Shown here: positions 34,164-42,783 of the stretch, piece after piece
Layout of the letters: each line of letters begins with the position of its first letter
Position numbering within the stretch: the first letter of the stretch is position 1
Assembly (NCBI RefSeq): GCF_042680605.1
Contig: NZ_JBHUEE010000003.1
Location: 124,001 to 188,000, forward strand
Source of the DNA: Allobogoriella deserti
GTDB lineage: Bacteria > Actinomycetota > Actinomycetes > Actinomycetales > Actinomycetaceae
Direction of reading: 5' to 3'
Length of the DNA: 64,000 bases
Translations under genes and position numbers: made by a program
The notes under the pieces: model-generated
Seen by the model: only the letters and a program-made list of their open reading frames with translations
The model's database searches: none
What the model was told of the DNA's origin: nothing

Positions 34164-34747
34164 TGTCCTCCTCGCCCCAGCGTTCGGCGGGGTCTGCGTT
34201 CTCCGGGGACCCCGCCGCAGACGACCGCGCGGAGGGAGCTGACGCCCGCTCGGAGCACGGACCGGTCCGCCAGCGCGATCTGCCGAGGCTTTTCCGGTAC
34301 GGCGACCTGCTGATCAACGCGCTCCTCGCGGCGCTGCTCGCGCTGATGCTCGTGGTGGTGGGGGCGAACATCTTCGGCCGCTACGTCCTCAGCAGCTCGA
34401 TCGCCTGGTCGGACGAGGCGGCCCGGGCGATGTTCGTCTGGCTGATCTTCCTCGGGGCCGCGCTCGCACACTTTCGGCAAGAGCACATTGCGGTCGCCTA
34501 CTTCGTGGAGAAGGCACCGAAGCCGGTGCAACTCATGGCGGCCGCGGTGCGGGAGATCGTCGTCCTGGCGATTCTCGGCGTCCTGCTGTGGGGAGCGCTG
34601 CTGGTGATGGGCACCACCTTCGGCGCCACCGCGCTGCTGCGAGTGCCGTTCAACCTCATCAATGCGGCCGTTCCGGTCGCGGCGGCCCTCATGATGCTCA
34701 TGTCCCTCTACCGCCTCGTGCGGCTCGCGACCACGCGGGAGGTGTGA
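34163..34747 (+). CDS. TRAP transporter small permease (second system)
   Basis: 194 residues, ATG overlapping the dctP stop (TGATG); a GTG 3 bp upstream is equally possible. A hydrophilic N-terminus of about 45 residues precedes four membrane segments. The DctQ motif NIFGRYVLSSSIAWSDEAARAMFVWLIF is present. Co-translated with the large permease through a GTGA overlap. Confidence 0.88.
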   Translation: MSSSPQRSAGSAFSGDPAADDRAEGADARSEHGPVRQRDLPRLFRYGDLLINALLAALLALMLVVVGANIFGRYVLSSSIAWSDEAARAMFVWLIFLGAALAHFRQEHIAVAYFVEKAPKPVQLMAAAVREIVVLAILGVLLWGALLVMGTTFGATALLRVPFNLINAAVPVAAALMMLMSLYRLVRLATTREV

Positions 34748-36021
34748 GGGTGCTCTGGGTGTTCCTGGGGATCCTGCTCGCCGGGATCCTCATCGGGCTG
34801 CCGATCTCCTTCTCGCTGGGGTTGGCCGCCGTCGCCATGATGTTCCTGATGGACGTCAGCGCCGCTGTCGTCGTCGAACAGGCGATCCGCGGCGTCAACA
34901 GCTTCCCGCTGCTTGCCATCCCGTTCTTCATCCTCGTCGGCGAGATCATGACCCACGGTGGCCTGGCGCGCCGACTCGTCGAGCTCGCACAGGCGATCGT
35001 CGGGTTCGTCCCCGGCGGGCTGGGTCAGGTCAACGTCGCGGCCTCGATGTTCTTCGGCGGGATCAGCGGCTCGGCCGTCGCGGACACCTCGGCCGTCGGC
35101 GGCATGATGATCCCGGCGATGAAGCGTCAGGGTTACACCGGCAACCTCGCGACGGCGATCACCGTGTCCTCGTCCGTGATTGGCCTACTGATCCCGCCGT
35201 CGATCCCGTTGATCCTGTACGGGATCGTCACCGAGACCTCGATCTCGAGGCTGTTCATCGCCGGTCTGATCCCCGGCGTCCTGGTAGGCGTCGCGCTCAT
35301 GGTGGCGACCGGGGTGGTGGCCCTGCGTGCGAGTCACGACATGCGCCAGTCGTTCCGCGTCACGGGGTTGTTGACCGCGTTGCGCCGTGCGGCCTGGACG
35401 CTGCTGCTACCGGTGATCGTGGTCGGCGGCATCCTCGGCGGGGTCTTCACCCCCACCGAGGCCGCCGTCGTCTCGGCGTTCTACGCGCTGTTCGTCGCGA
35501 TGGTGATCTATCGCGAGCTCAAGCCACGGGCACTCGTCGGGATGCTCATCCGGACGGCGCGGACCACCGGCATGGTGCTGTTCATGCTGGCGATGGCCAT
35601 GATCGTCGCCTGGCTGCTGACCACGGCCCGCGTGCCGCAGGAGCTCGTCGAGACGGCCAGCGGGGTCTCCACGAATCCCTACGTCATCCTCGGCGTCATG
35701 GTCGTGCTCCTCGTCGCGGTCGGCGTTGTCATGGACCTGACCCCGGCGATGCTGATCCTCGCGCCGATCATGACCCCCGTCGTCGCCGCCGTCGGAGTCG
35801 ACCCGGTCTACTTCGGTGTGCTGATGTCGTTCGTTCTCGGGATCGGGCTGGTGACGCCGCCCGTCGGCACGGTGCTCTACGTCGGCTGCGGCGTCGGCGG
35901 GGTCCGGATGGAAGGGCTCGTCCGTGCGCTCATCCCGTTCTACGTGACGCTCCTCGCGGTGGTGGCCGTCCTCATCCTGTTCCCGCAGGCGGTGCTGTGG
36001 CTTCCCGGCACGATGGGCTGA
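34744..36021 (+). CDS. TRAP transporter large permease (second system)
   Basis: 425 residues from the GTG at 34744 (4-bp overlap with dctQ; a GTG at 34750 is the alternative). About 12 membrane segments with DctM motifs GVNSFPLLAIPFFILVGEIM, GISGSAVADTSAVGGMMIPAM, and LLIPPSIPLILYG. Completes a self-contained DctPQM operon; no enzyme gene is included. The next gene is convergent, 19 bp away. Confidence 0.92.
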   Translation: MRVLWVFLGILLAGILIGLPISFSLGLAAVAMMFLMDVSAAVVVEQAIRGVNSFPLLAIPFFILVGEIMTHGGLARRLVELAQAIVGFVPGGLGQVNVAASMFFGGISGSAVADTSAVGGMMIPAMKRQGYTGNLATAITVSSSVIGLLIPPSIPLILYGIVTETSISRLFIAGLIPGVLVGVALMVATGVVALRASHDMRQSFRVTGLLTALRRAAWTLLLPVIVVGGILGGVFTPTEAAVVSAFYALFVAMVIYRELKPRALVGMLIRTARTTGMVLFMLAMAMIVAWLLTTARVPQELVETASGVSTNPYVILGVMVVLLVAVGVVMDLTPAMLILAPIMTPVVAAVGVDPVYFGVLMSFVLGIGLVTPPVGTVLYVGCGVGGVRMEGLVRALIPFYVTLLAVVAVLILFPQAVLWLPGTMG

Positions 36022-36040
36022 CGTCGCCCCCCGCCCGCGC

Positions 36041-37450
36041 TCAGTACGTGTAGTCCTCGCCGCGAACCCAGTCGGGGAACTCCCAGTCCGAGCGGTCGAC
36101 CGCGACACCGCTCGTCCCTGCGCTCGCGATGGCGCTGTCCAGGCTGTCGGAGAACGCGTCGTTGAGCTGGCGCAGCTGGCCGCGCAGGTCCGTGATGTCA
36201 CCACCGAGATAGCCCTGGATGATGTCGCCCAGGTGCGGGGCGACCGGCATGGTGTTCGCCAGCGCGTGGGCCACGTCCGGATTGCGTACCTGCGGTTCGG
36301 GAGCGCGGAACACCCGGCGGGAGAAATCTTCCGCCAACCACGCGTAGGGCTCGATGACGTCGGCGTCGGCGACGATGTCGAGGTTGAGTGGTGGCTGGTC
36401 CATGGCCTCGGCCAGGCTCGCCTGGTACTCGTCGGTCGTGAAGGAGTCGGCGAGCCGGCTGGCCAGGTCGGGGTTCGGCGTCGTGCCGCCGATGAACCAG
36501 GTCGGAGCCGGCGCCCCGCGCGTGATGACGAGGTCCTCCCCCTCGGGCGTGAGTTCGCCGGCCACCGCCATCTTCGGCAGGAACGCCTCGTTGAGGTTGC
36601 GCACTCCGCCCGGCGCCCACGGGCCGTCGATGAAGAAGCCGATGTTGCCCGCGGCCCAGCGTCCGCGGGCGTCGGGGATCTGCAGTGAGGCGGTCCCCGG
36701 TAGCAGCCACCCGTTCTGCGAGATCTCCTTCAGCAGTTCGATCGCATTGAGGTAGGCGTCGTGGTCGTACTGGTACTCGCCGGTGTCGTACCGCAGTCCT
36801 TCGTATCCGGGGAAGCCACCGGCCTGGGCCAGGTCGTCCACCTGCTCGCGCATGCGGTCCGCGTTGCCCATGGCAAGAGTGAGCGGGGCGTACCGGCCGT
36901 CACGGGCGATCGCCCGCAGCGCCTCCCGGAACTCGTCGTAGCTGTGCGGCGGGCCGAATCCGACCTCCTCGGCGATGTCCGCGTTGTACCAGGTGCACGC
37001 CCAGTACTGCCTGTCGGTGAGCACCGGGAGGCCGTACAGCGCGCCGTCCAGCATCGAGACGCCCTCGACCAGCGTGCCCTCGGGCAACCGGGCGCGAGCC
37101 TCGTCCGACAGGTCGATGGCATGCAGCCACCCGGCTTCGACCAGAGCGGACAGCGGCAGGCCCAGGATGTTGGAGAACACGTCCGGCATCTGGCTGCTCT
37201 GGTTGGCCAGCTGCAGCGCCTCCGTCGCCTGCGCGGGTTCGTTGTAGGTGTACTCGATCGGCTTCCCGAGGCGCTGCCCCTCGTCCTGCGCCCACTGCAC
37301 GTGCAGGTCCTGCAGCCCCCCGAAGTGGTCCCACCACAGCAGCTCGCGGCGTCGCTCGTCGGCGCCGGCATCACCCGAGCACGCGGCCAGCCCGCCGGCC
37401 ACCGTGAGGGCTCCGAGTCCACCGAGAAACCGTCGGCGTGACAGTGTCAT
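36041..37450 (-). CDS. Sugar ABC transporter substrate-binding lipoprotein
   Basis: 469 residues from an ATG with GGGAGGGG upstream. The N-terminus has both a twin-arginine motif (SRRRFLGG) and a lipobox LAAC at Cys24, so it is probably a Tat-exported lipoprotein. The body is a CUT1-type solute-binding protein: LLWWDHFGG, a hinge NADRMREQVDDL and the conserved GNIGFFIDGPWAPGG. Last gene of the GH39/AKR/permease operon, 38 bp after the MalG-like permease start. Xylo-oligosaccharides are the likely cargo because of the beta-xylosidase at the head of the operon. Confidence 0.9.
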   Translation of the reverse strand: MTLSRRRFLGGLGALTVAGGLAACSGDAGADERRRELLWWDHFGGLQDLHVQWAQDEGQRLGKPIEYTYNEPAQATEALQLANQSSQMPDVFSNILGLPLSALVEAGWLHAIDLSDEARARLPEGTLVEGVSMLDGALYGLPVLTDRQYWACTWYNADIAEEVGFGPPHSYDEFREALRAIARDGRYAPLTLAMGNADRMREQVDDLAQAGGFPGYEGLRYDTGEYQYDHDAYLNAIELLKEISQNGWLLPGTASLQIPDARGRWAAGNIGFFIDGPWAPGGVRNLNEAFLPKMAVAGELTPEGEDLVITRGAPAPTWFIGGTTPNPDLASRLADSFTTDEYQASLAEAMDQPPLNLDIVADADVIEPYAWLAEDFSRRVFRAPEPQVRNPDVAHALANTMPVAPHLGDIIQGYLGGDITDLRGQLRQLNDAFSDSLDSAIASAGTSGVAVDRSDWEFPDWVRGEDYTY

Positions 37451-37488
37451 GGGCCTTCCCCTCCCGAAAGCTGCGCCTCGATCGCCGG

Positions 37489-38352
37489 TCATGACTTCAC
37501 CGCGCCGGCGATGCCTTCGACGAAGTACTTCTGCATGAACGCGAACAGCACGACGATCGGCACCAGCGAGATCACTCCTGCCGCCGCCATGCCCGACCAG
37601 TCGGTCGAGTTCTCACCGACGAAGGCCTGCATCCCGACGCTGACCGTGCGCAGGTCCGGATTGCTGAACGAGAACACCAGCGGGAGTAGGAAGGCGTTCC
37701 AGGTGAACAAGAAGGTCAGGATCGAGACCGTCGCCGTCACCGGCATGGACAGCGGCAGCATGATCCTTGCGAACGTGCGCGCGAACCCGGCGCCGTCGAC
37801 GATCGCCGCCTCCTCGAGCTCGTTCGGCAGGCCGCGGAAGTAGCCGGCGTAGATGAGGATCGACGCGACGTTCGAGGCACCGGCCAGCGCCAGGATCATG
37901 CCCATGTGGCTCTGCAGCAGGCCGAGCTGCATCGACAGTTTCACCACCGGGATGATCGTGTAACCGGTCGGCACGAACAGCGTGGCCAGCAGGATGCCGA
38001 GGATGAGCCGCGAGCCCGGGAAACGGTAGCGGCCGAGCACGTAGCCCGCCAGGGCGCACCGGACCACGACGATGACGGTGGTGGCCACGGTGATGATCAC
38101 GGTGTTGAGCAGGTACGTGTTGAAGCTGCCGTCCACCCATGCCCGCCGGTAGTTCTCCCACACCGGCGACTCCGGGATCAGGCTCAGCCCGCCCGCGAAG
38201 ATCTCGGCCGGAGACTTCAACGAGGCGGAGACCATCCAGATGAAGGGGAACACCCACAGCAGGACGACGGCGACAAGCACGGCCACGAGCAGCCACCAGC
38301 CCACGCGCCGGGTCCGTGCCGAGCGTGTCGCCACGGCGACGGAATGGCTCAC
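37489..38352 (-). CDS. Carbohydrate ABC transporter permease (MalG type)
   Basis: 287 residues from a GTG that overlaps the preceding gene by 4 bp. Six membrane segments. The EAA loop reads ELEEAAIVDGAGFARTFARIMLPLSMP, the contact site for the ATPase. No ATPase gene lies in the operon, as is common in actinobacteria where an MsiK-like ATPase elsewhere energises several CUT1 importers. Confidence 0.9.
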   Translation of the reverse strand: MSHSVAVATRSARTRRVGWWLLVAVLVAVVLLWVFPFIWMVSASLKSPAEIFAGGLSLIPESPVWENYRRAWVDGSFNTYLLNTVIITVATTVIVVVRCALAGYVLGRYRFPGSRLILGILLATLFVPTGYTIIPVVKLSMQLGLLQSHMGMILALAGASNVASILIYAGYFRGLPNELEEAAIVDGAGFARTFARIMLPLSMPVTATVSILTFLFTWNAFLLPLVFSFSNPDLRTVSVGMQAFVGENSTDWSGMAAAGVISLVPIVVLFAFMQKYFVEGIAGAVKS

Positions 38353-39326
38353 GAGTCGACTCCCTTCCGCATCCGGCGCGAGACGGACATCCCCCACAGC
38401 TGCAGAGCGACGACGATCAGCACGAGCACACCGAAGAGAACGGCGGCGGCCGACGCGAATCCGAGTTGGGGGATCGTGGCCGCGAATGCCCATCGGTAGA
38501 TGTAGATCTCGATGATCTCGGTGCTGTAGAAGGGGCCACCGGCCGTCATGGTCTGCATCAGATCGAAGGCGTGGAAGCAGTCCTCGATGGTCAGCACCGA
38601 GATGATCAGGAGAAAGGGCAGCAACATCGGCAGGGTGATGTACCGGAAGATCTGGAAGCCACGCGCCCCGTCGATCCGGGCCGCCTCGTACAGATCCCGG
38701 GGGATCGTCTGCAGGGCCGCCAGCCAATAGATCATCGTGATCCCGAAGAACTTCCAGACATAGACCACGGCGGCCGTCGCCAGTGCCGTCCCGGAGTCCC
38801 CCAGCAGGTCGATCGGCCCCAGGCCGAGGAACCGCGCGACGGCGGCGGTCGGCCCGTTCGCCGGGTCGAAGACGAACCGCATGACCACACCGACGATCGC
38901 CGTCGTCGTCACCACCGGCAGGAAGAACGCGGTGCGGAAGAAGCCCGAGAACGGCAACCGCGGCGAATTGAGCAGGATCGCGATGAAGAATGCGCCGAAG
39001 ACCCGCAGCGGCGCGACGATGAGCATGAACACGACGGTGATGCGCACCGCGGACCAGAACAGGGGATCGGAGACGACCGCCTGGAAATTGCTGATGCCGA
39101 CGAAGGTCTGGTCGTCGTTGAAGCCGTTCCATTCCACGAGCGAGTACCAGTAGCTCGCCACGATCGGGTAGAGCGTGTACAGGCCGTAGAGGACGATCGT
39201 CGGAAGCAGGAACGCGTAGATCCACAGGTTCCGGCGACGTAGCCGCTTGCGGTAGCCCGGACGCGTGACGGCCGCGGACGTCGGGTCCGGGCGGGTCGGG
39301 GCGTCTATGACAGCTGAGCTCGTCAT
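38349..39326 (-). CDS. Carbohydrate ABC transporter permease (MalF/UgpA type)
   Basis: 325 residues. A basic cytoplasmic N-terminus (YRKRLRRRNL) leads into six membrane segments. The EAA loop reads DLYEAARIDGARGFQIFRYITLP. Partners with the MalG-type permease. Lies 15 bp after the aldo/keto reductase stop and is clearly part of the same transcript. Confidence 0.9.
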   Translation of the reverse strand: MTSSAVIDAPTRPDPTSAAVTRPGYRKRLRRRNLWIYAFLLPTIVLYGLYTLYPIVASYWYSLVEWNGFNDDQTFVGISNFQAVVSDPLFWSAVRITVVFMLIVAPLRVFGAFFIAILLNSPRLPFSGFFRTAFFLPVVTTTAIVGVVMRFVFDPANGPTAAVARFLGLGPIDLLGDSGTALATAAVVYVWKFFGITMIYWLAALQTIPRDLYEAARIDGARGFQIFRYITLPMLLPFLLIISVLTIEDCFHAFDLMQTMTAGGPFYSTEIIEIYIYRWAFAATIPQLGFASAAAVLFGVLVLIVVALQLWGMSVSRRMRKGVDS

Positions 39327-39341
39327 CGAGCTGCCTCCTGG

Positions 39342-40190
39342 TCAGCGAATCTGGCTGAGGGCGAAGGTGTTCGGGTCGTTCCCGGTGCGGTTGCCGCGCT
39401 CGAGAGCGTCGAGGGCACGGATCTGATCGGGGTCCAGCGCGAAGCCGGTCAGGTCCGCGTTGCTCGCCATCCGCGTGGTCGAGACACTCTTGGGGATCAC
39501 CACGTGGCCCTTGTGCAGGTGCCAGCGGAGGATGACCTGTGCCGGGGTGACCGACAACTCTGCTGCGATCCGCCCGACCGTCTCGTCCTGGAGGTCGGCC
39601 GCCTGGCCGAGCGGTGAATACGCCTCGACGACGACACCGTGCTCACGGCACCACGCCGTGACGTCTCGCTGCTGGAAGGTCGGATGCACCTCGACCTGGT
39701 TCACCGCGGGCAACTGCTCGGCGAATCCGGCCAGCTCCTCGAGGTGGTGCGGCAGGAAGTTCGAGACGCCGACGGCGCGGACGGCCTGCTCACGATGCAG
39801 GCGCTCGAGGGCGCGCCAGCTCTCCTGCCAGAGCCCGGCGGCCGGGTTCGGCCAGTGGATGAGGTACAGATCGAGCGCGTCGACACCCAGACGCCGGCAG
39901 CTGTCCTCGTACGCTCGGCGCGCGGTGTCCAGGCCCTGATCGCCGTTGCGCAGTTTCGAGGTGACGAACAGTTCCTCGCGCGGGATCCCGGAGGCCCGGA
40001 TCGCGGCACCGACACCGGTCTCGTTGACGTACGCCGCGGCCGTGTCGATGTGCCGGTAGCCGATCTCCAGTGCCCGTTCGACGACGTCCTGCGCCTCGTC
40101 CGGCGGAACCTGGAACACCCCTAGCCCGACCTGCGGGATCGCCACGTCACCCGGCAGCATGACCCGGAAGTCGACGGTGCCCGCGCTCAT
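39342..40190 (-). CDS. Aldo/keto reductase (2,5-diketogluconate reductase group)
   Basis: 282 residues, AKR fold with the catalytic tetrad: Asp in HIDTAAAYVNE (with Tyr in the same segment), Lys in FVTSKLRN and His in LYLIHWPNP. The C-terminal NADPH site IPKSVSTTRMASN is complete. Second gene of the xyloside operon, 4-bp overlap with the GH39 gene. Probably reduces a released sugar (for example xylose to xylitol) or detoxifies an aldehyde; the exact substrate is not visible. Confidence 0.85.
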   Translation of the reverse strand: MSAGTVDFRVMLPGDVAIPQVGLGVFQVPPDEAQDVVERALEIGYRHIDTAAAYVNETGVGAAIRASGIPREELFVTSKLRNGDQGLDTARRAYEDSCRRLGVDALDLYLIHWPNPAAGLWQESWRALERLHREQAVRAVGVSNFLPHHLEELAGFAEQLPAVNQVEVHPTFQQRDVTAWCREHGVVVEAYSPLGQAADLQDETVGRIAAELSVTPAQVILRWHLHKGHVVIPKSVSTTRMASNADLTGFALDPDQIRALDALERGNRTGNDPNTFALSQIR

Positions 40191-41911
40191 GAGAGCGGCT
40201 CCAGGACGAGCAGGGACACGGACGGGAGCGGAAGCCGGACCCTGAGGTCCACGGCACCGTCCGACGCCGTGACCGTCCGCGACGGCTCGTACTCCTCAAG
40301 GCCCTGCCGGGACCGGATCAGCGCCAGTTCCTCCTCGCTGGGCACCTGTGGGGACCCGAGCCGCTTCCAGACCGTGTGGGCGTTCGAGTGCTCCGCGTCG
40401 ATGCGCAGGTGGCGCAGCCGGTACCGACCCGTGAGGCCGGCGACGCTCACCGTCACGTCGGCGTCGACGTCGTCCGAGCGGTACTGGTCGTCGGTGTGGC
40501 GCCAGACGAGGACGGACACGGCGCCGTCGTCCGAGCGCGCCGCAAGGGTGTCGACCTCCTCGGCCATGCTGGCCCCCGAGGTGTCGTCCAGCGGCGGGAT
40601 CTCCTGAGCGGCGTCGGAGACGGCGCCCACACGCGTCCGGCCGAGGTGCGCGAGGGCGCGGTACCCGTTGAGCAGCGGCTTCTCGACGCCGCCGGCGGTG
40701 AGGAAGGCGCGAGTTCCCTCGAAGTAGCGTTCGGCCTCGAAGTAGAAGCTCCATGACGTCGCCTCGGCGACGCGGGCGGGTTCGCTGTCGTTCACGTCGA
40801 GCAACTTCTTCATGAGCTTGACCTGGAAGACCGGGTAGTACTCGGTGTTCTGGAAGCCGAAGTTGGCGTTGTCGTAGGCGCTGTAGTGCGCGGGGACGCC
40901 GGCGTCGCACTCGTCGACGATGGCGGGCAGGTCCCGGTATTCGGCGAACTCGCCCATCACGCGCAGCATTCGCCGGACCTCGAAGAGCATCTTGGTGCTC
41001 GAGGGACTCTGCTGCTCCGGTGCCTCACCGCCGGTGGGCCCGTACACCCGCCACGGCGTGAACGCCGACCCCTTCGTATGGAAGGAGACGAAGTCGAGCG
41101 GGTCGCCGTGGTCCCGGGCGTGCTGCAGGAAACCGCGCAGGAACTCCACACCGGCGCCGGTCACCGCCGGGCCGCCGACCTTCGCCGCGGGCATGGCGTC
41201 GCGTACCGCGGCAGCCGTGACGGAGTAGAGCTCGTAGAACTGCTGCGGCGTACCGCGCCAGTAGAAGATGTCCGGCTCGTTCCACAACTCCCACAGCCAC
41301 GTGCCGACCTCGTCGTCGCCGTAGCGCTCCCGGCAGTGGCGCACGTGGGCGCGGACCAGATCGCCCCACCGCTCGTAGTCGCGCGGCGGATACGCCCACG
41401 CGCCGGCCTCGTAGTTGCTGTAGACGGTCGGGCTGGGGGTCACGGTCAGCTCGGCCGCCTCCTCCGGCAGGAGATCGCGGGGCGTGAAGGCGAGCTCGAC
41501 GAGCACATGGTGGCCGGCCTCGACGATCGCGTCGTAGGCCTGGTCGACCATCGTGAAGTCGTAGGCGGGCTGACCGTCCGGACCCTCGTGGTAGACGTTC
41601 CCGTTGCCCCAGTGCGGGATCGCGAATCCGCTGCCCGAGCAGAAGACGTAGTGCGGACGCACGTGGAACCCGGTCGAGGTCATCTCACCGAAGGTGCCGA
41701 GCAACCGGCGTCCGGTCGGTGTGTACGTCCAGTTGAACTCGTCGTAGCCGATCGACTCCCACAGCCTGGTGAGCTCACCCAGGTCAGCGCCGGCGTCCAC
41801 GCGGACGTGGGCCGTCCGCACGTGCGGTGCCGTCGGATCGCTCGGAGCATTCTTCGGGAACGGCGATTCGTCGATGCCGATCCCGGGGTTGACGTCGCTT
41901 CCTACGCTCAC
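40187..41911 (-). CDS. GH39-family beta-xylosidase
   Basis: 574 residues from a GTG; no signal peptide, so intracellular. GH39 TIM-barrel with the acid/base Glu212 in LWELWNEPDIFYW and the nucleophile Glu334 in AIVDECDAG. The N-terminal segment VDAGADLGELTRLWESIGYDEFNW and GFHVRPHYVFCSG are typical of GH39 xylosidases. Releases xylose from the xylo-oligosaccharides that the operon's ABC importer brings in. First gene of the five-gene operon, whose promoter carries the 41965-41999 inverted repeat. Confidence 0.88.
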   Translation of the reverse strand: MSVGSDVNPGIGIDESPFPKNAPSDPTAPHVRTAHVRVDAGADLGELTRLWESIGYDEFNWTYTPTGRRLLGTFGEMTSTGFHVRPHYVFCSGSGFAIPHWGNGNVYHEGPDGQPAYDFTMVDQAYDAIVEAGHHVLVELAFTPRDLLPEEAAELTVTPSPTVYSNYEAGAWAYPPRDYERWGDLVRAHVRHCRERYGDDEVGTWLWELWNEPDIFYWRGTPQQFYELYSVTAAAVRDAMPAAKVGGPAVTGAGVEFLRGFLQHARDHGDPLDFVSFHTKGSAFTPWRVYGPTGGEAPEQQSPSSTKMLFEVRRMLRVMGEFAEYRDLPAIVDECDAGVPAHYSAYDNANFGFQNTEYYPVFQVKLMKKLLDVNDSEPARVAEATSWSFYFEAERYFEGTRAFLTAGGVEKPLLNGYRALAHLGRTRVGAVSDAAQEIPPLDDTSGASMAEEVDTLAARSDDGAVSVLVWRHTDDQYRSDDVDADVTVSVAGLTGRYRLRHLRIDAEHSNAHTVWKRLGSPQVPSEEELALIRSRQGLEEYEPSRTVTASDGAVDLRVRLPLPSVSLLVLEPLS

Positions 41912-41964
41912 GACCTCGTGCGCCTCTCGTCCTCGGTGACAGTGCAGGCGACGCTAGTGGGGCC

Positions 41965-41999
41965 GATTGCAGATTGTCAACGATATATGCTCTGCAATC
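41965..41999. promoter_or_regulatory. Inverted repeat operator between GH39 operon and divergent GntR
   Basis: GATTGCAGA (41965-41973) and TCTGCAATC (41991-41999) are perfect 9-bp arms around a 17-bp AT-rich centre (TTGTCAACGATATATGC). It lies in the 188-bp gap between the two divergent genes, 54 bp from the GH39 start and about 100 bp from the GntR start. Probable operator for that GntR. Confidence 0.65.
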
Positions 42000-42099
42000 C
42001 GTTGCCGCGATTGCCGTGCCGCGAGCTGCCCGGGGCGGCACCATGGGGATGAGCACCGACCGAGCACAGGGCCCGAGCGCGGCCCGAAGGAGCCGACGC

Positions 42100-42768
42100 A
42101 TGACACTCGACGCCCTCCCGCCACGCACGTCGCTGAGCGACTACGTGGTCCGCGTGCTGCGCGCGAAGATGGCGACCGGAGAGCTCCGGCCCGGCGAGCA
42201 CCTGCGCGAGGCCGACCTCGCCCAGCAGCTCGACGTCAGCCGGGGCCCGGTCCGAGAGGCCCTAGCACTGCTCGAGGCCGAGGGCCAGGTCGAGATCAAG
42301 CGCCACCGGGGAGCGTTCGTCAGCGTCCTGACCCGGCAGGACGTCGAGGAGGTGCACACGCTGCGGGCCGCGATCGAGGCGCTGGCCGGCGAACGCGCCA
42401 CCACCCGGCTGACGGCGGACCACGTCGCCGAGATGGACCACGTCCTCGATGCGATGAAGCAGACGTCGGGGACCGTCGAGCCGCAGGAGGCGGCACGTCT
42501 GGACCTCGCCTTCCACGACGTCATCTACGAGGCGGCGGACCACGCGCGCCTGCGCCGGGTGTGGACGTCGATACGCAGCCAGGTCTCGTTCTTCCTCATC
42601 ACGCGCAACATCAACTTCCCCGACTTCCCGACGGTCGGCTATCCCGAGCATCACGAGCTGCGGACCGTGCTCGCTTCCGGCGATCCCGCCGCCGCGCGGG
42701 TGGCCGTCGAGAAGCACATGAGCGGCGCCTACTCCCGGCTGCGCCAGCTCGAGCTTCCCGAACGCTGA
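42100..42768 (+). CDS. GntR-family (FCD) transcriptional regulator of the xyloside operon
   Basis: 222 residues from the ATG at 42100, chosen because GAAGGAGC lies 7-14 bp upstream; more upstream in-frame starts (ATG 42043, 42049) lack a site and would add unconserved residues. Winged helix with DVSRGPVREALALLEAEGQVEI; FCD domain with the ligand/metal residues in RLDLAFHDVIYEAADH and YPEHHELRTVL. Divergent from the GH39 operon across a strong inverted repeat, so probably its repressor. Confidence 0.88.
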   Translation: MTLDALPPRTSLSDYVVRVLRAKMATGELRPGEHLREADLAQQLDVSRGPVREALALLEAEGQVEIKRHRGAFVSVLTRQDVEEVHTLRAAIEALAGERATTRLTADHVAEMDHVLDAMKQTSGTVEPQEAARLDLAFHDVIYEAADHARLRRVWTSIRSQVSFFLITRNINFPDFPTVGYPEHHELRTVLASGDPAAARVAVEKHMSGAYSRLRQLELPER

Positions 42769-42783
42769 GCCGGGGTGTCGTGC

